From Rhizobium sophorae (GTDB taxonomy: Bacteria; Pseudomonadota; Alphaproteobacteria; Rhizobiales; Rhizobiaceae), in assembly GCF_013087515.1 (NCBI RefSeq), contig NZ_JABFCN010000048.1, positions 310,001 through 374,000 on the forward strand: 64,000 nt of DNA. The letters run 5' to 3'. This document shows, piece by piece, positions 8,285 through 17,045 of this stretch; within the stretch, counting starts at the first letter, position 1; each line of letters begins with the position of its first letter. Below the pieces are notes generated by a model. That model worked only from the letters and a program-made list of their open reading frames with translations, was not told the origin of the DNA and searched no databases. The position numbers and the translations under genes were made by a program.

Positions 8285-8556
8285 CGTGGTCATTCTCTGT
8301 TGTTGGCGCTCTTGGGATAGCGCGAGTGGATCGATCTCGTGGCGTCCCCTTAAAGGAAAAGAGAGGGTTTCACAATCCGCCTGTCGCTCCTTCCCGGGTT
8401 TCGGATTCTCTTGGTCCCGATTTCGGGTTTTCCCGGCCCTGGTTTCCAATTTTACGGAATACCGCCAAGAGAATCGAATGAATTCGCAAGACGAGTCTAG
8501 CGTCTTTTCCTCTACGGTGGAATGAAGGCAAAATGGCGGGCCGCTTTTGCAGGTTT

Positions 8557-10854
8557 TTATTTAGCGGCTCTGCTTCGCAGCGCGCGACGGAGCTGCGTCT
8601 GCAGGGCGCGAGCAGCGATTTGCCCGTGGCGCCAGCTTCCGGCGCGGATGAAAGAGGGGATCTGCATGGCCGGCATCGGCCGGGCGAGCGCGTAGCCCTG
8701 CAGCGTGTCACAGTCGAGTTCTTCGAGAATGCGGATATGATCCGCCGTCTCGACGCCCTCGGCGATGACGAGAATGTTCAGCGAGCGGCCGATATCGATG
8801 ATCGAGCCGACGAGTTTGCGCTGCTCGGACGATTGCGGCAGCATGCGGATCAGTTCACGGTCGATCTTCAGCGTTTTCGGGCTCAATCGCAGCAGGCTGA
8901 CGATCGAGGCATGGCCGGTACCGAAATCGTCGATCTGGATGTCGATGCCGAGCTTGCGCAGCTTTTTCAGGTTGGCGGCCACCGCCTCGTCGCAATCGTC
9001 GAGCGAGATCGATTCCAGCAACTCGAATGAGATGGTGCCGGGCTCGATCTTCAGGGCCCGGAGCTTCTTGCCGAGATCGGGGTCGGCGAGCCGCCTGGCG
9101 GAGACGTTGACCGATATCTTCGGGATCGACAGTCCGTCCTTGATCCAGACGCGGCGGTCGGCCAGCGCTCGTTCCAGGATCAGGGCGTCGATGGTCGAGA
9201 CGACGTCGAGATCCTCGGCGATGTCGAGGAAGCGGTCGGGCGTCAGCAGCCCGTGCACCGGGTGTTGCCAGCGGGCAAGCGTTTCAATGCCTGCGACATC
9301 GAGCGTGCGGGCATCGAACTGCAGCTGATAGAAAGGCACGAATTCATTGCGCTCGAGGCCGATCAGGATCTCGTCGGCGAGGTGTTTGGCGGAGATGATG
9401 TCGCGGCGGGCAGAGGCCGAGAAGAATTCGAAGCGATTGCGGCCCAGGCCCTTGGCCCGATAAAGCGCGATATCGGCGTCGAGCAGCATTTGCTTGGCGT
9501 CGAGTGTCGATCCGCTATCGATGGCGATGCCGATGCTGGCGCCGAAACGGCAATCGTGCCCCTCATATCTGACGGGTTTGCGCAATTCGCGGATAACACG
9601 TTCGGCAAGGCCGGCGATCTTCTTCGACGCGGGATCGACGGCGCAGAGGATGACGAATTCATCGCCGCCAATGCGGGCGACGAAATCGGCGGCGCGGACG
9701 GAATGTCTCAGCACGTTTGCGGCGTGCTGCAGCATGGCGTCACCGGCCCGGTGGCCCAGCGTGTCGTTGATCTGCTTGAAGCGGTCGAGATCGATATGCA
9801 GGATCGCCAGTGCCAGGCCCTTTGCCCGGCATTCGGCCGAGCGCTCGCCCAGCATCTTGTCGAGATAGCGGCGGTTCGGCAGGCCGGTGAGATAATCGTG
9901 AAGCGCCAGGTGCTCGATGCTCTCCTTGGCGGCTTCGAGTTCGCGGTTGCGCGCCTCGGCCAGATCCTTGGCGCGCTGCAGCTCGTTGCGGAGCGCGACT
10001 TCCTCGGTGACGTCCCAGTTGGCGCCAATCAGCTTGCGATGGCCGTTGCCGTCGACGAAGAAGGCCGAGCGGGCGCGGATGACGCGTTCGGCGCCGTCGC
10101 CGCGGATGATGCGGTATTCCTGCTGGAAATCGCTTCCGCTTTCGACGCTGCGGTCGGACAAGCCAAGCACGCGCTCGCGATCGTCGGGATGCAGGCTTTT
10201 CGCCCAGGCGTCGCCGCCGATCAGGCGTGAGGCGCCTTTGAGCCCGTAAATGGCGATGAGGCGGTCGTCCCATTGGACGATATCACGCTCGATATCAGCC
10301 TCGAAGACGCCGATGCGGGAAACCTCCAGCGCCAGATCAAGCCGGCGCGACAAACGCGACAGTGTTTCCTCGGCTTCCTTGCGGGCGGTGATATCCGTAT
10401 CCGTGCCGATGATGCGCGTCGGCACGCCGTTCTCGTCCCATTCGACGCAGGCGCCGCGACACTCGATCCAGACCCACTGGCCGTCCTTGTGGCGCTCGCG
10501 ATATTCGAAGATCTGGTAATTTGGATCGCCGGCATTCTGCCGGTCGATCGCATGGACTACGAAATCGCGATCGTCGGGATGAACGAGCTGCAGCCAGGCC
10601 TCGTAATCGCCGTCGGCTTCCTCGTCGGGCGCCATGCCGCGGATGGTTTTCCACGTCGGCGAGTAATATTTCCGGTCGAGCCGGTAGTTGTGATCCCATA
10701 CGCCGAGGCCAGAGCCGACGAGCGCATAATTCCAGCGGCTTTCGCGCTCGGCCAGGTCGGAATCGTCGGTTGCCCCATTGCCGATGCCTGTCGCGGCCGC
10801 TGCGGCATCGCCATGCAGATCACCGGCCTCTGTATGGGCTTTCTTCACGGGCAT
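8557..10854 (-). CDS. PAS-PAS-GGDEF-EAL cyclic-di-GMP signalling protein
   Basis: The 765-residue protein has two PAS/PAC sensor units: residues about 40-165, with HPDDRDFV and GTDTDITARK, and about 170-295, with HPDDRERV and GANWDVTEE. These are followed by a GGDEF diguanylate cyclase domain (about 320-480) and an EAL phosphodiesterase domain (about 495-745). The active-site sequence RIGGDEFVIL is intact. The EAL signature reads ETL but keeps the metal-binding Glu, and ISVNVSARR, IDDFGTG, KIDREL and AEGVET are present, so both activities look possible. No transmembrane segment is evident, so it is probably cytoplasmic. It is transcribed toward purC but separated by 272 bases. The signal it senses is not predictable. 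Confidence 0.93.
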   Translation of the reverse strand: MPVKKAHTEAGDLHGDAAAAATGIGNGATDDSDLAERESRWNYALVGSGLGVWDHNYRLDRKYYSPTWKTIRGMAPDEEADGDYEAWLQLVHPDDRDFVVHAIDRQNAGDPNYQIFEYRERHKDGQWVWIECRGACVEWDENGVPTRIIGTDTDITARKEAEETLSRLSRRLDLALEVSRIGVFEADIERDIVQWDDRLIAIYGLKGASRLIGGDAWAKSLHPDDRERVLGLSDRSVESGSDFQQEYRIIRGDGAERVIRARSAFFVDGNGHRKLIGANWDVTEEVALRNELQRAKDLAEARNRELEAAKESIEHLALHDYLTGLPNRRYLDKMLGERSAECRAKGLALAILHIDLDRFKQINDTLGHRAGDAMLQHAANVLRHSVRAADFVARIGGDEFVILCAVDPASKKIAGLAERVIRELRKPVRYEGHDCRFGASIGIAIDSGSTLDAKQMLLDADIALYRAKGLGRNRFEFFSASARRDIISAKHLADEILIGLERNEFVPFYQLQFDARTLDVAGIETLARWQHPVHGLLTPDRFLDIAEDLDVVSTIDALILERALADRRVWIKDGLSIPKISVNVSARRLADPDLGKKLRALKIEPGTISFELLESISLDDCDEAVAANLKKLRKLGIDIQIDDFGTGHASIVSLLRLSPKTLKIDRELIRMLPQSSEQRKLVGSIIDIGRSLNILVIAEGVETADHIRILEELDCDTLQGYALARPMPAMQIPSFIRAGSWRHGQIAARALQTQLRRALRSRAAK

Positions 10855-10950
10855 TCTCGCTTATCTCACCTCGGCGCAGTCTGCGGTCATTCCATTAAGA
10901 AAGACTTAGAAAGCACCTGCTCAACAAGCGAGATTGCGCCTTTTCCTCGA

Positions 10951-11505
10951 TCAGGGGGAGAGCCGGCCGAGGAACTGGGCAAAGACCATGGTACCTTCGG
11001 GCCAGGGGCCGTGACCGGAATCGGCATTGATATGACCGGACTCGCCGGCATCGACGAGGAAGGAGCCCCAGCTGCTGGCAATATCGTCGGCATGGTCGTA
11101 GCTGCCGAAAGGATCGTTGCGGCTGGCCACCGTGATCGACGGGAAGGGCAGCGGATCGCGCGGATAGGGGCCGAAAGTCATCAGGTGCTTCGGGCGGATG
11201 TCGGGATTGGCGACATCGGGCGGAGCGACCAGGAAAGCGCCAGCCACGCGGTTGCGGAAATGCGGGATGGCGTGGATCACCGAGGGCACGCCCAGCGAAT
11301 GGGCGACGAGAACGACCGGACGGGTCGAGGCGTTCACCTCCTCGGCGATGCGTGCGATCCAATCCTCGCGGACTGGCTTTGTCCATTCGGCCTGCTCGAC
11401 GCGCCGCGCCGTGCTGAGTTTTGCCTCCCAGCGGCTCTGCCAATGGCTCGGGCCGGAATTGGTGTAGCCGGGGATGATGAGGATATCTGCGTCTGAGGCT
11501 TTCAT
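10951..11505 (-). CDS. RBBP9/YdeN family alpha/beta serine hydrolase
   Basis: The 184-residue protein opens with ILIIPGYTNSGPSHWQSRWE, the diagnostic N-terminus of the small YdeN/RBBP9 hydrolases. The nucleophile elbow is VAHSLG, the acid is probably in RNDPFGSYD and the His in SGHINADSGHGPW. A complete triad is therefore visible. The substrate is unknown; family members are carboxylesterase-like. The start at 11505 gives the canonical N-terminus; an in-frame start 66 bases upstream would overlap the divergent promoter region. Confidence 0.85.
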   Translation of the reverse strand: MKASDADILIIPGYTNSGPSHWQSRWEAKLSTARRVEQAEWTKPVREDWIARIAEEVNASTRPVVLVAHSLGVPSVIHAIPHFRNRVAGAFLVAPPDVANPDIRPKHLMTFGPYPRDPLPFPSITVASRNDPFGSYDHADDIASSWGSFLVDAGESGHINADSGHGPWPEGTMVFAQFLGRLSP

Positions 11506-11680
11506 AGTGCCGCCGATGTGAGAAAGCTGGTCCAAGATGTCAAGAGGGGATGTCAAGCAAGAGAGCGACACGGGCGCTGAGATTTGTTATATTGCGCCAG
11601 TGCCGGTTGCGGATTTCGTGTCGGCTTGCCCGCCGATGCTTACCGCCGCCGACCAGGTCTCGGCTGAGGAGGAGAAAGCC

Positions 11681-12493
11681 ATGGCGACATTTCATGTCAT
11701 GACGGGTGCTGGCGAAAGCTTCGCGCGGCCCGTGGTCAATCGCATCGGTATCGCCGACGTCTTCGACGCGCTGAAGCGCGGGTACGACGATTTCATGGAG
11801 AAACCGTCTCACTATGTGTTTCTGTGCCTGATGTACCCGATCGCCGGCGTCTTCCTGACGTTGTGGACCTCGGGCGCCAATCTTTTGCCGATGGTCTTCC
11901 CGCTGATGGCAGGTTTCGTGCTGATCGGCCCGATCGCGGCGATAGGCCTCTACGAGATCAGCCGCCGGCGCGAGGCCGGCCTCGACGCGTCCTGGACGCA
12001 TGCGCTCGATGTGCGCCATTCGCCGGCACTGCCGTCGATTGTCGCGGTCGGGCTGATGCTGTGCGGCCTCTTCGTGGTCTGGCTGGTGACGGCGCAGACG
12101 CTCTACAGCAATCTGCTCGGCGAGGTCTTTCCGCGCAGCATGGCGGATTTCTTCCGCCAGGTCTTCGGCACGTCAGAGGGCATGCAGTTGATCATCTGGG
12201 GCAATCTCATCGGCTTCGTCTTCGCGCTCGTCGTGCTGGCGATGACCGTCATCACTTTTCCGCTGCTGCTCGACCGCGATGTTGGGGCAGTCGCCGCCGT
12301 CACGGCGTCGATCCGCGCCACGGTTCTCAATCCGGTGCCGGTGTTGCTCTGGGGCCTAATCGTCGCCGCACTGCTCGTCATCGGCACGATCCCGGTCTTT
12401 GCCGGACTTGCGCTCGTCATCCCGATCCTCGGCCATGCGACTTGGCATCTCTATCGCAAGCTGATTGGGCGGGAAGGGGAAGTCACAGCATAA
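11681..12493 (+). CDS. DUF2189 integral membrane protein
   Basis: The 270-residue protein has a short N-terminal cytosolic part (RIGIADVFDALKRGYDDFMEKP) and about six hydrophobic spans, the arrangement of DUF2189. The early DVFDALKRGYDDF block is the family's most conserved part. The ATG at 11681 follows a strong GAGGAGGAG ribosome site. The function is unknown. It is followed at 173 bases by another small membrane protein on the same strand. Confidence 0.82.
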   Translation: MATFHVMTGAGESFARPVVNRIGIADVFDALKRGYDDFMEKPSHYVFLCLMYPIAGVFLTLWTSGANLLPMVFPLMAGFVLIGPIAAIGLYEISRRREAGLDASWTHALDVRHSPALPSIVAVGLMLCGLFVVWLVTAQTLYSNLLGEVFPRSMADFFRQVFGTSEGMQLIIWGNLIGFVFALVVLAMTVITFPLLLDRDVGAVAAVTASIRATVLNPVPVLLWGLIVAALLVIGTIPVFAGLALVIPILGHATWHLYRKLIGREGEVTA

Positions 12494-12666
12494 CCACGGC
12501 TTCGCCTGCGGGGAATCACGGAGAGCCCTCAGGGGAAATCTCCGATCCCTGGGAGAATCTAGATCCCTGGGGAACCTCGATCCTGGCTCGGAGTTTGTTC
12601 AGCCGGGAGCATGGTGTCGTCGACTTCATGCTCCGGAGACTTCGAGGGAGGATTCCAGAGGTGACG

Positions 12667-13023
12667 ATGAAGCATCTGTTCGCCCGCTTCGCAACAAAGG
12701 TATCGGAATGGGCGGGCAAACCCGTCATTTTCATCCTGGCGCTGATCGCCGTCGTCATCTGGGCGGCACTCGGCCCCTTCTTCGATTATTCGGAAACCTG
12801 GCAGCTGGTCATCAACACCGGCACGACGATCGTCACCTTCCTGATGGTCTTCGTGCTGCAAAACGCCCAGACACGCGACACGCGGGCGATCCAGGCCAAG
12901 CTCAACGAAATCATCCTCACCAGCCATGCCGAAAACCGTTTCATCGGTATCGAGAATCTCGACGAGGAAGAGCTGAAACGTCTCGACGAGCTGGTCGCCA
13001 AGGCATGCCAAAGGCAGGGGTGA
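12667..13023 (+). CDS. Low-affinity iron permease (FET4-like) family small membrane protein
   Basis: The 118-residue protein MKHLFARFATKVSEWAGKP has two hydrophobic helices (about 20-42 and 48-67) and then QNAQTRDTRAIQAKLNEIIL, the pattern of the bacterial low-affinity Fe/Cu permease family. It ends in an acidic helix (ENLDEEELKRLDELV). AGAGG lies six bases before the ATG. Transport activity of these short bacterial members is not established; the call rests on family resemblance. An 8-bp stem (GGAGCATG / CATGCTCC, 12606-12634) lies in the upstream gap. Confidence 0.75.
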   Translation: MKHLFARFATKVSEWAGKPVIFILALIAVVIWAALGPFFDYSETWQLVINTGTTIVTFLMVFVLQNAQTRDTRAIQAKLNEIILTSHAENRFIGIENLDEEELKRLDELVAKACQRQG

Positions 13024-13206
13024 GAGGGAGGCTTGCAGGACATCGGAGGCAGCGAATGCGGCGCCGTCGAAGAACGCGGAGGCGCGTAAACGCTCTGTGG
13101 CTGCCAAAGCGCCGAAGCAAAAACAACGGCCGCTTGAGAAAAGCTAGACTATGAAATAGAATCGGCAATTATATTGAGTTCATTAAATCCAACTCCGTAG
13201 GGGAAA

Positions 13207-13608
13207 ATGAACGACTCCTTTCTTAGAGAACCGCAGGTCGAGCTGTTCTTTCAGGCTTATTTCATAGGAATGGCGTTAGGTCATTTGCCATTTTTCTTCG
13301 ACGATATCGGCTTTATCGCGTTTATTCCAAAGTTTATTGTTTCGCTTCCAATCGTTTTTATATTATTTATTTTTTATCGCGTTAAATACTGTGAAATAAA
13401 TTCACGACCAGTTCTTTGGTCATTTATCATTTTTATAGCAATTTTATTGCTGATCACGGCGGCTTTCTTGCTGTTATCAGGTGGCAGCATTCAAAGGCTG
13501 ACCTTATTAGCTTTTTTCTTATTCATTTCCCTGCCTTCTGTCTTTGTCGCCTGCATGTACTTTACAGTTATAATCAGGCTGCGACTGAGGGGAAAAGCCG
13601 TCCGATAG
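13207..13608 (+). CDS. AT-rich orphan membrane protein
   Basis: The 133-residue product has four strongly hydrophobic segments rich in Phe and Ile (for example FIPKFIVSLPIVFILFIFY) and no recognised domain. AGGGGA lies a few bases before the ATG. The coding sequence is visibly AT-rich and uses TTT, ATT and TTA codons far more than neighbouring genes, a sign of recent acquisition. It is convergent with purB and shares the intergenic hairpin with it. It could be a small transporter fragment or a phage/plasmid-type membrane protein; no function is assigned. Confidence 0.6.
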   Translation: MNDSFLREPQVELFFQAYFIGMALGHLPFFFDDIGFIAFIPKFIVSLPIVFILFIFYRVKYCEINSRPVLWSFIIFIAILLLITAAFLLLSGGSIQRLTLLAFFLFISLPSVFVACMYFTVIIRLRLRGKAVR

Positions 13609-13635
13609 ATTCTCGATGGAGAGGTATGCCGGCAG

Positions 13636-13660
13636 AAAAACGGCGCCTGCAAGGGCGCCG
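13636..13660 (-). terminator. Intrinsic terminator of purB
   Basis: On the minus strand CGGCGCC and GGCGCCG form a perfect 7-bp stem with a 6-base loop followed by GTTTTTC, a typical rho-independent terminator just beyond the purB stop codon. Confidence 0.8.
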
Positions 13661-13683
13661 CTATATCGTTGATTGCAGATCGC

Positions 13684-14991
13684 TCAGGCGTTGCCAAACA
13701 CACGGCGGAAGATCGTGTCGACGTGTTTGGTGTGGTAGCCGAGGTCGAATTTTTCGCGGATGTCCTCTTCCGACAGTGCGGCGCGGACTTCGGCATCGGC
13801 AAGCAGCTCTTCCAGGAAATCCTTGCCCTGTTCCCAGACCTTCATGGCGTTGCGCTGTACCAGGCGGTAGGCGTCCTCGCGGGAAGTGCCGGCCTGGGTC
13901 AGTGCCAGCAGGACACGCTGCGAATGGACGAGGCCGCGGAACTTGTTGAGGTTCTTTTCCATGTTCTCGGGATAAACCAGCAGCTTTTCGATGACGCCGG
14001 CGAGCCGAGACAGGGCGAAATCAAGCGTCACGGTGGCATCGGGGCCGATCATGCGTTCGACCGAGGAATGGGAGATATCGCGCTCGTGCCAGAGGGCGAC
14101 GTTTTCCATGGCCGGCATGGCGTAGGAGCGGACCATGCGGGCAAGGCCGGTCAGGTTTTCGGTCAGCACCGGGTTGCGCTTGTGCGGCATGGCCGAAGAG
14201 CCTTTCTGGCCGGCCGAGAAATATTCCTCGGCTTCCAGCACTTCGGTGCGCTGCAGGTGCCGGATTTCCGTTGCCAGCCGTTCGATCGAGGAGGCGACGA
14301 CGCCGAGGGTGGCGAAATACATGGCGTGGCGGTCGCGCGGGATGACCTGGGTCGAAACCGGCTCGGCCTTCAGGCCCAGCGCCTCGGCGACATGTTCCTC
14401 AACGCGCGGATCGATATTGGCGAAGGTGCCGACAGCGCCCGAGATGGCGCAGGTCGCGACTTCCTCGCGCGCGGCGATCAGGCGCTGGCGGCAACGCTCG
14501 AATTCGGCATAGGCGAGCGCCAGCTTGACGCCGAAGGTGGTCGGCTCGGCGTGGATGCCGTGCGATCGGCCGATGGTGACGGTGTCTTTGTGTTCGAAGG
14601 CGCGTGTTTTCAGCGCGGCAAGCAGGCGGTCGATATCGGCAAGCAGGATGTCGGTGGCGCGGACCAATTGCACGTTGAAGCAGGTGTCGAGCACGTCGGA
14701 TGAGGTCATGCCCTGGTGGACGAAGCGCGCATCCGGGCCGACGATCTCGGCGAGATGGGTGAGGAAGGCGATGACATCATGCTTGGTGACGGCCTCGATC
14801 TCATCAATGCGGTCGACGTCGAAGGTGGCGCTGCCGCCCTTTTCCCAGATCGTCTTTGCCGCCGATTTCGGGATGACGCCGAGTTCGGCCAGCGCGTCAC
14901 AGGCATGCGCCTCGATCTCGAACCAGATGCGAAACTTGGTTTCGGGAGACCAGATGGCGACCATTTCGGGCCGGGAATAACGCGGGATCAT
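13684..14991 (-). CDS. purB: Adenylosuccinate lyase
   Basis: Cleaves SAICAR and adenylosuccinate to fumarate plus AICAR or AMP. The 435-residue protein starts MIPRYSRPEMVAIWSPE, shows TSSDVLDT and GRSHGIHAEPTTFG, and carries the fumarase/lyase superfamily signature GSSAMPHKRNP. The length is normal. It stands alone, not with the other pur genes 5 kb away, and ends at a clear terminator. Confidence 0.97.
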   Translation of the reverse strand: MIPRYSRPEMVAIWSPETKFRIWFEIEAHACDALAELGVIPKSAAKTIWEKGGSATFDVDRIDEIEAVTKHDVIAFLTHLAEIVGPDARFVHQGMTSSDVLDTCFNVQLVRATDILLADIDRLLAALKTRAFEHKDTVTIGRSHGIHAEPTTFGVKLALAYAEFERCRQRLIAAREEVATCAISGAVGTFANIDPRVEEHVAEALGLKAEPVSTQVIPRDRHAMYFATLGVVASSIERLATEIRHLQRTEVLEAEEYFSAGQKGSSAMPHKRNPVLTENLTGLARMVRSYAMPAMENVALWHERDISHSSVERMIGPDATVTLDFALSRLAGVIEKLLVYPENMEKNLNKFRGLVHSQRVLLALTQAGTSREDAYRLVQRNAMKVWEQGKDFLEELLADAEVRAALSEEDIREKFDLGYHTKHVDTIFRRVFGNA

Positions 14992-15064
14992 GGGTGGCTG
15001 CCTTCACTTCAAGAGGTTTGCTTCATCAACGTTAGCGCCCCTGTAGCAAAGAAGGGCGGCAATC

Positions 15065-15580
15065 TCAACGCATGCGTTTGGCAAGATGATAGCTGCTTGC
15101 GACAAGACAGACGAGGCCGAGCGGCAGGAAGAGGCGCAGGCCGATCACCAGGAACTGATAGACTGCGCTGATACTGGTGAAGACGAACTGGAAGGCCCAG
15201 ACGATGCTGCCGAAGGGCGCGTGCCAGCGCGAATAGAACATCCGGTATTCCATGGCGAAGAGGAAGGCGGTCATCAGGATCGTGGCCGCTGTCAGCGTCA
15301 CGAAAAAAGCGGCAAAACGCGTTTCCAGCGGCCTGTCATAGGCCAGGAAACGGGCAACCGGCAGGGCGAAGGGCCAGGCGAACAGGCCGCCGGCGAAATA
15401 GAGTGCGGCGACCTCGGCGAGGCGGCTCGTCTGCAGGCCGTTGCGCAGGTAAAGGCCGAGCATGGCGGCGGCGAGCATCTGAATGCCCCAAAGCAACGCG
15501 CCGGCGATCAGATCGGGATAGGGCGGTCGTGCAGCTCTTAGACGATCCATCCTGGGGCGATCCGTCCTCGGACGATCCAT
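15065..15580 (-). CDS. Small integral membrane protein of unknown function
   Basis: The 171-residue protein begins with a short repeated basic segment (MDRPRTDRPRMDRLR), followed by four hydrophobic helices. Its ATG is two bases past the stop of the DUF2259 gene, so the two are almost certainly co-translated. A start 33 bases further in (MDRLRAARPPYPD) is also possible because the first residues come from a short DNA repeat. No domain is recognised. Confidence 0.65.
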   Translation of the reverse strand: MDRPRTDRPRMDRLRAARPPYPDLIAGALLWGIQMLAAAMLGLYLRNGLQTSRLAEVAALYFAGGLFAWPFALPVARFLAYDRPLETRFAAFFVTLTAATILMTAFLFAMEYRMFYSRWHAPFGSIVWAFQFVFTSISAVYQFLVIGLRLFLPLGLVCLVASSYHLAKRMR

Positions 15581-15582
15581 GC

Positions 15583-16308
15583 TCAGGGATGAACCGGAAC
15601 GGCGATCCAGCGTCCGTTCCTGTCGGCATCGAAGGCCAGGACGAGGGCGATGTGAACCTGGTTTCCGCCTTCCGGCTGATAGACCATGGCGCCGCCGATC
15701 CGGTATTCGACCGAACATACGCGCTCGGCCGGAACTGCGGTGGCCTGGCGCGCCGCCTGCCGGTTCGGAGCGCCTTCCTTCTCGATCATCTGCAGGCTGA
15801 AGCCGATGACCCGCTTGTCGACCGCAGCGCAATCCTTCGGCGTCGGTACCGGCATCTCGCCGAGCGAGAGCGTATAGGGCGCTTTCGGCGGACCGTCGGT
15901 TGCAAGCGTCGTGTAGCGAAGCGTCTTCGAGGGTGAGCCAAGCTCGGTCGGCGGATTGAAGGCGGCAATCAGGCCGGGATTGGTGAGGAGATCGTATTTG
16001 TCCATCTGGCTGCGCGCCGCCGTCAGGTTCTGCCGCCGCGCCTTGGAGAGATTGGCGTCCTTATCGGTCAGCTCGGTATGGAAGGGCGTGCCCTCGAGAT
16101 AGTGGCCATCTTCGGTATCGATGAAATAGGTGTTGGAGTAGGGAAGGTTGCCGCTCTCCTCGATGCCGAACTCCTGAAATCCGAAGACCTTGCCGTCGGC
16201 GGAAAAGCCGATCGGCTGGATATTGGCGATGTCGCCGGCAAGTGACAGGCCGGGCAGGCCGGCAAATGCGGCAGCAAGCATGCCACCAATGATCATACGT
16301 TTCTTCAT
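15583..16308 (-). CDS. DUF2259 predicted secreted protein
   Basis: The 241-residue protein has a signal peptide (MKKRMIIGGMLAAAFAGLPG, cleavage after LSLA) and then ANIQPIGFSADGKVFGFQEFG, the N-terminal block of DUF2259. It is predicted to be periplasmic. Its ATG overlaps the rpe stop as ATGA, and the next gene follows after two bases, giving an rpe-DUF2259-membrane protein operon. Function unknown. Confidence 0.82.
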   Translation of the reverse strand: MKKRMIIGGMLAAAFAGLPGLSLAGDIANIQPIGFSADGKVFGFQEFGIEESGNLPYSNTYFIDTEDGHYLEGTPFHTELTDKDANLSKARRQNLTAARSQMDKYDLLTNPGLIAAFNPPTELGSPSKTLRYTTLATDGPPKAPYTLSLGEMPVPTPKDCAAVDKRVIGFSLQMIEKEGAPNRQAARQATAVPAERVCSVEYRIGGAMVYQPEGGNQVHIALVLAFDADRNGRWIAVPVHP

Positions 16309-16982
16309 GCTCGTGCCCCTTCCGCTGCCTGACGCAGATCGGCGACAGTCCGGCGATAATCCTCGACCGTATCGCCCTTGAAAATTGCCGAGCCGGCGAC
16401 GAGGACGTTGCCGCCCGCCCGCGCGATATCAGGCGCCGTTTCCACCGTGACGCCGCCGTCGACCTCGAGTTCGATCGGCCGATCACCGATCAGTGACTTC
16501 GCCGCCGCGATCTTCTTCGCCATCGCCGGAATGAATTTCTGTCCGCCGAAACCGGGATTGACCGACATGATCAGGATGAGATCGACATCGTCGAGCACGT
16601 TCTCGATGGCGCTGAGCGGTGTCGCCGGATTGATCGTCACGCCGACTTTCTTGCCGAGGTTGCGGACGGTCTGCAGCGAGCGGTGCAGATGCGGTCCGGC
16701 TTCGGCATGGACGGTGATACGGTCGCAGCCGGCCTTGGCGAAGGCTTCGAGATAGTCGTCGACTGGCGAGATCATCAGGTGGCAGTCGAAGGTGGCTGAT
16801 GTATAGGAGCGCAACGACTTGATGACATCGGGGCCGAAGGAGATGTTCGGCACGAAATGCCCGTCCATCACGTCGAGATGGATCCAGTCGGCGCCGGCGG
16901 CCGTCACGTCGCGTACCTCCTCACCGAGCCTGGCGAAATCCGCTGCGAGGATCGAGGGTGCAATGCGAATGGGCAGCGTCAT
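16305..16982 (-). CDS. rpe: Ribulose-phosphate 3-epimerase
   Basis: Interconverts ribulose 5-phosphate and xylulose 5-phosphate in the pentose phosphate pathway, which feeds PRPP to purine synthesis. The 225-residue TIM barrel starts MTLPIRIAPSILAADFARLG and shows the signatures LDVMDGHFVPNISFG, MSVNPGFGGQKF and EVDGGV. The ATG at 16982 gives the conserved N-terminus with GGAG upstream. It heads a small operon. Confidence 0.96.
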   Translation of the reverse strand: MTLPIRIAPSILAADFARLGEEVRDVTAAGADWIHLDVMDGHFVPNISFGPDVIKSLRSYTSATFDCHLMISPVDDYLEAFAKAGCDRITVHAEAGPHLHRSLQTVRNLGKKVGVTINPATPLSAIENVLDDVDLILIMSVNPGFGGQKFIPAMAKKIAAAKSLIGDRPIELEVDGGVTVETAPDIARAGGNVLVAGSAIFKGDTVEDYRRTVADLRQAAEGARA

Positions 16983-17045
16983 CAAATTATACTCCGTATG
17001 GGGCTCCATCTGTCCGCGGCGCCCGAATTCAAGGCTGATGCCCGC

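Noticed and set aside
12534..12586. Short GATCCCTGGG repeats between the DUF2189 and iron-permease-family genes
   Set aside because: Only two or three imperfect copies of about ten bases; too short to interpret.
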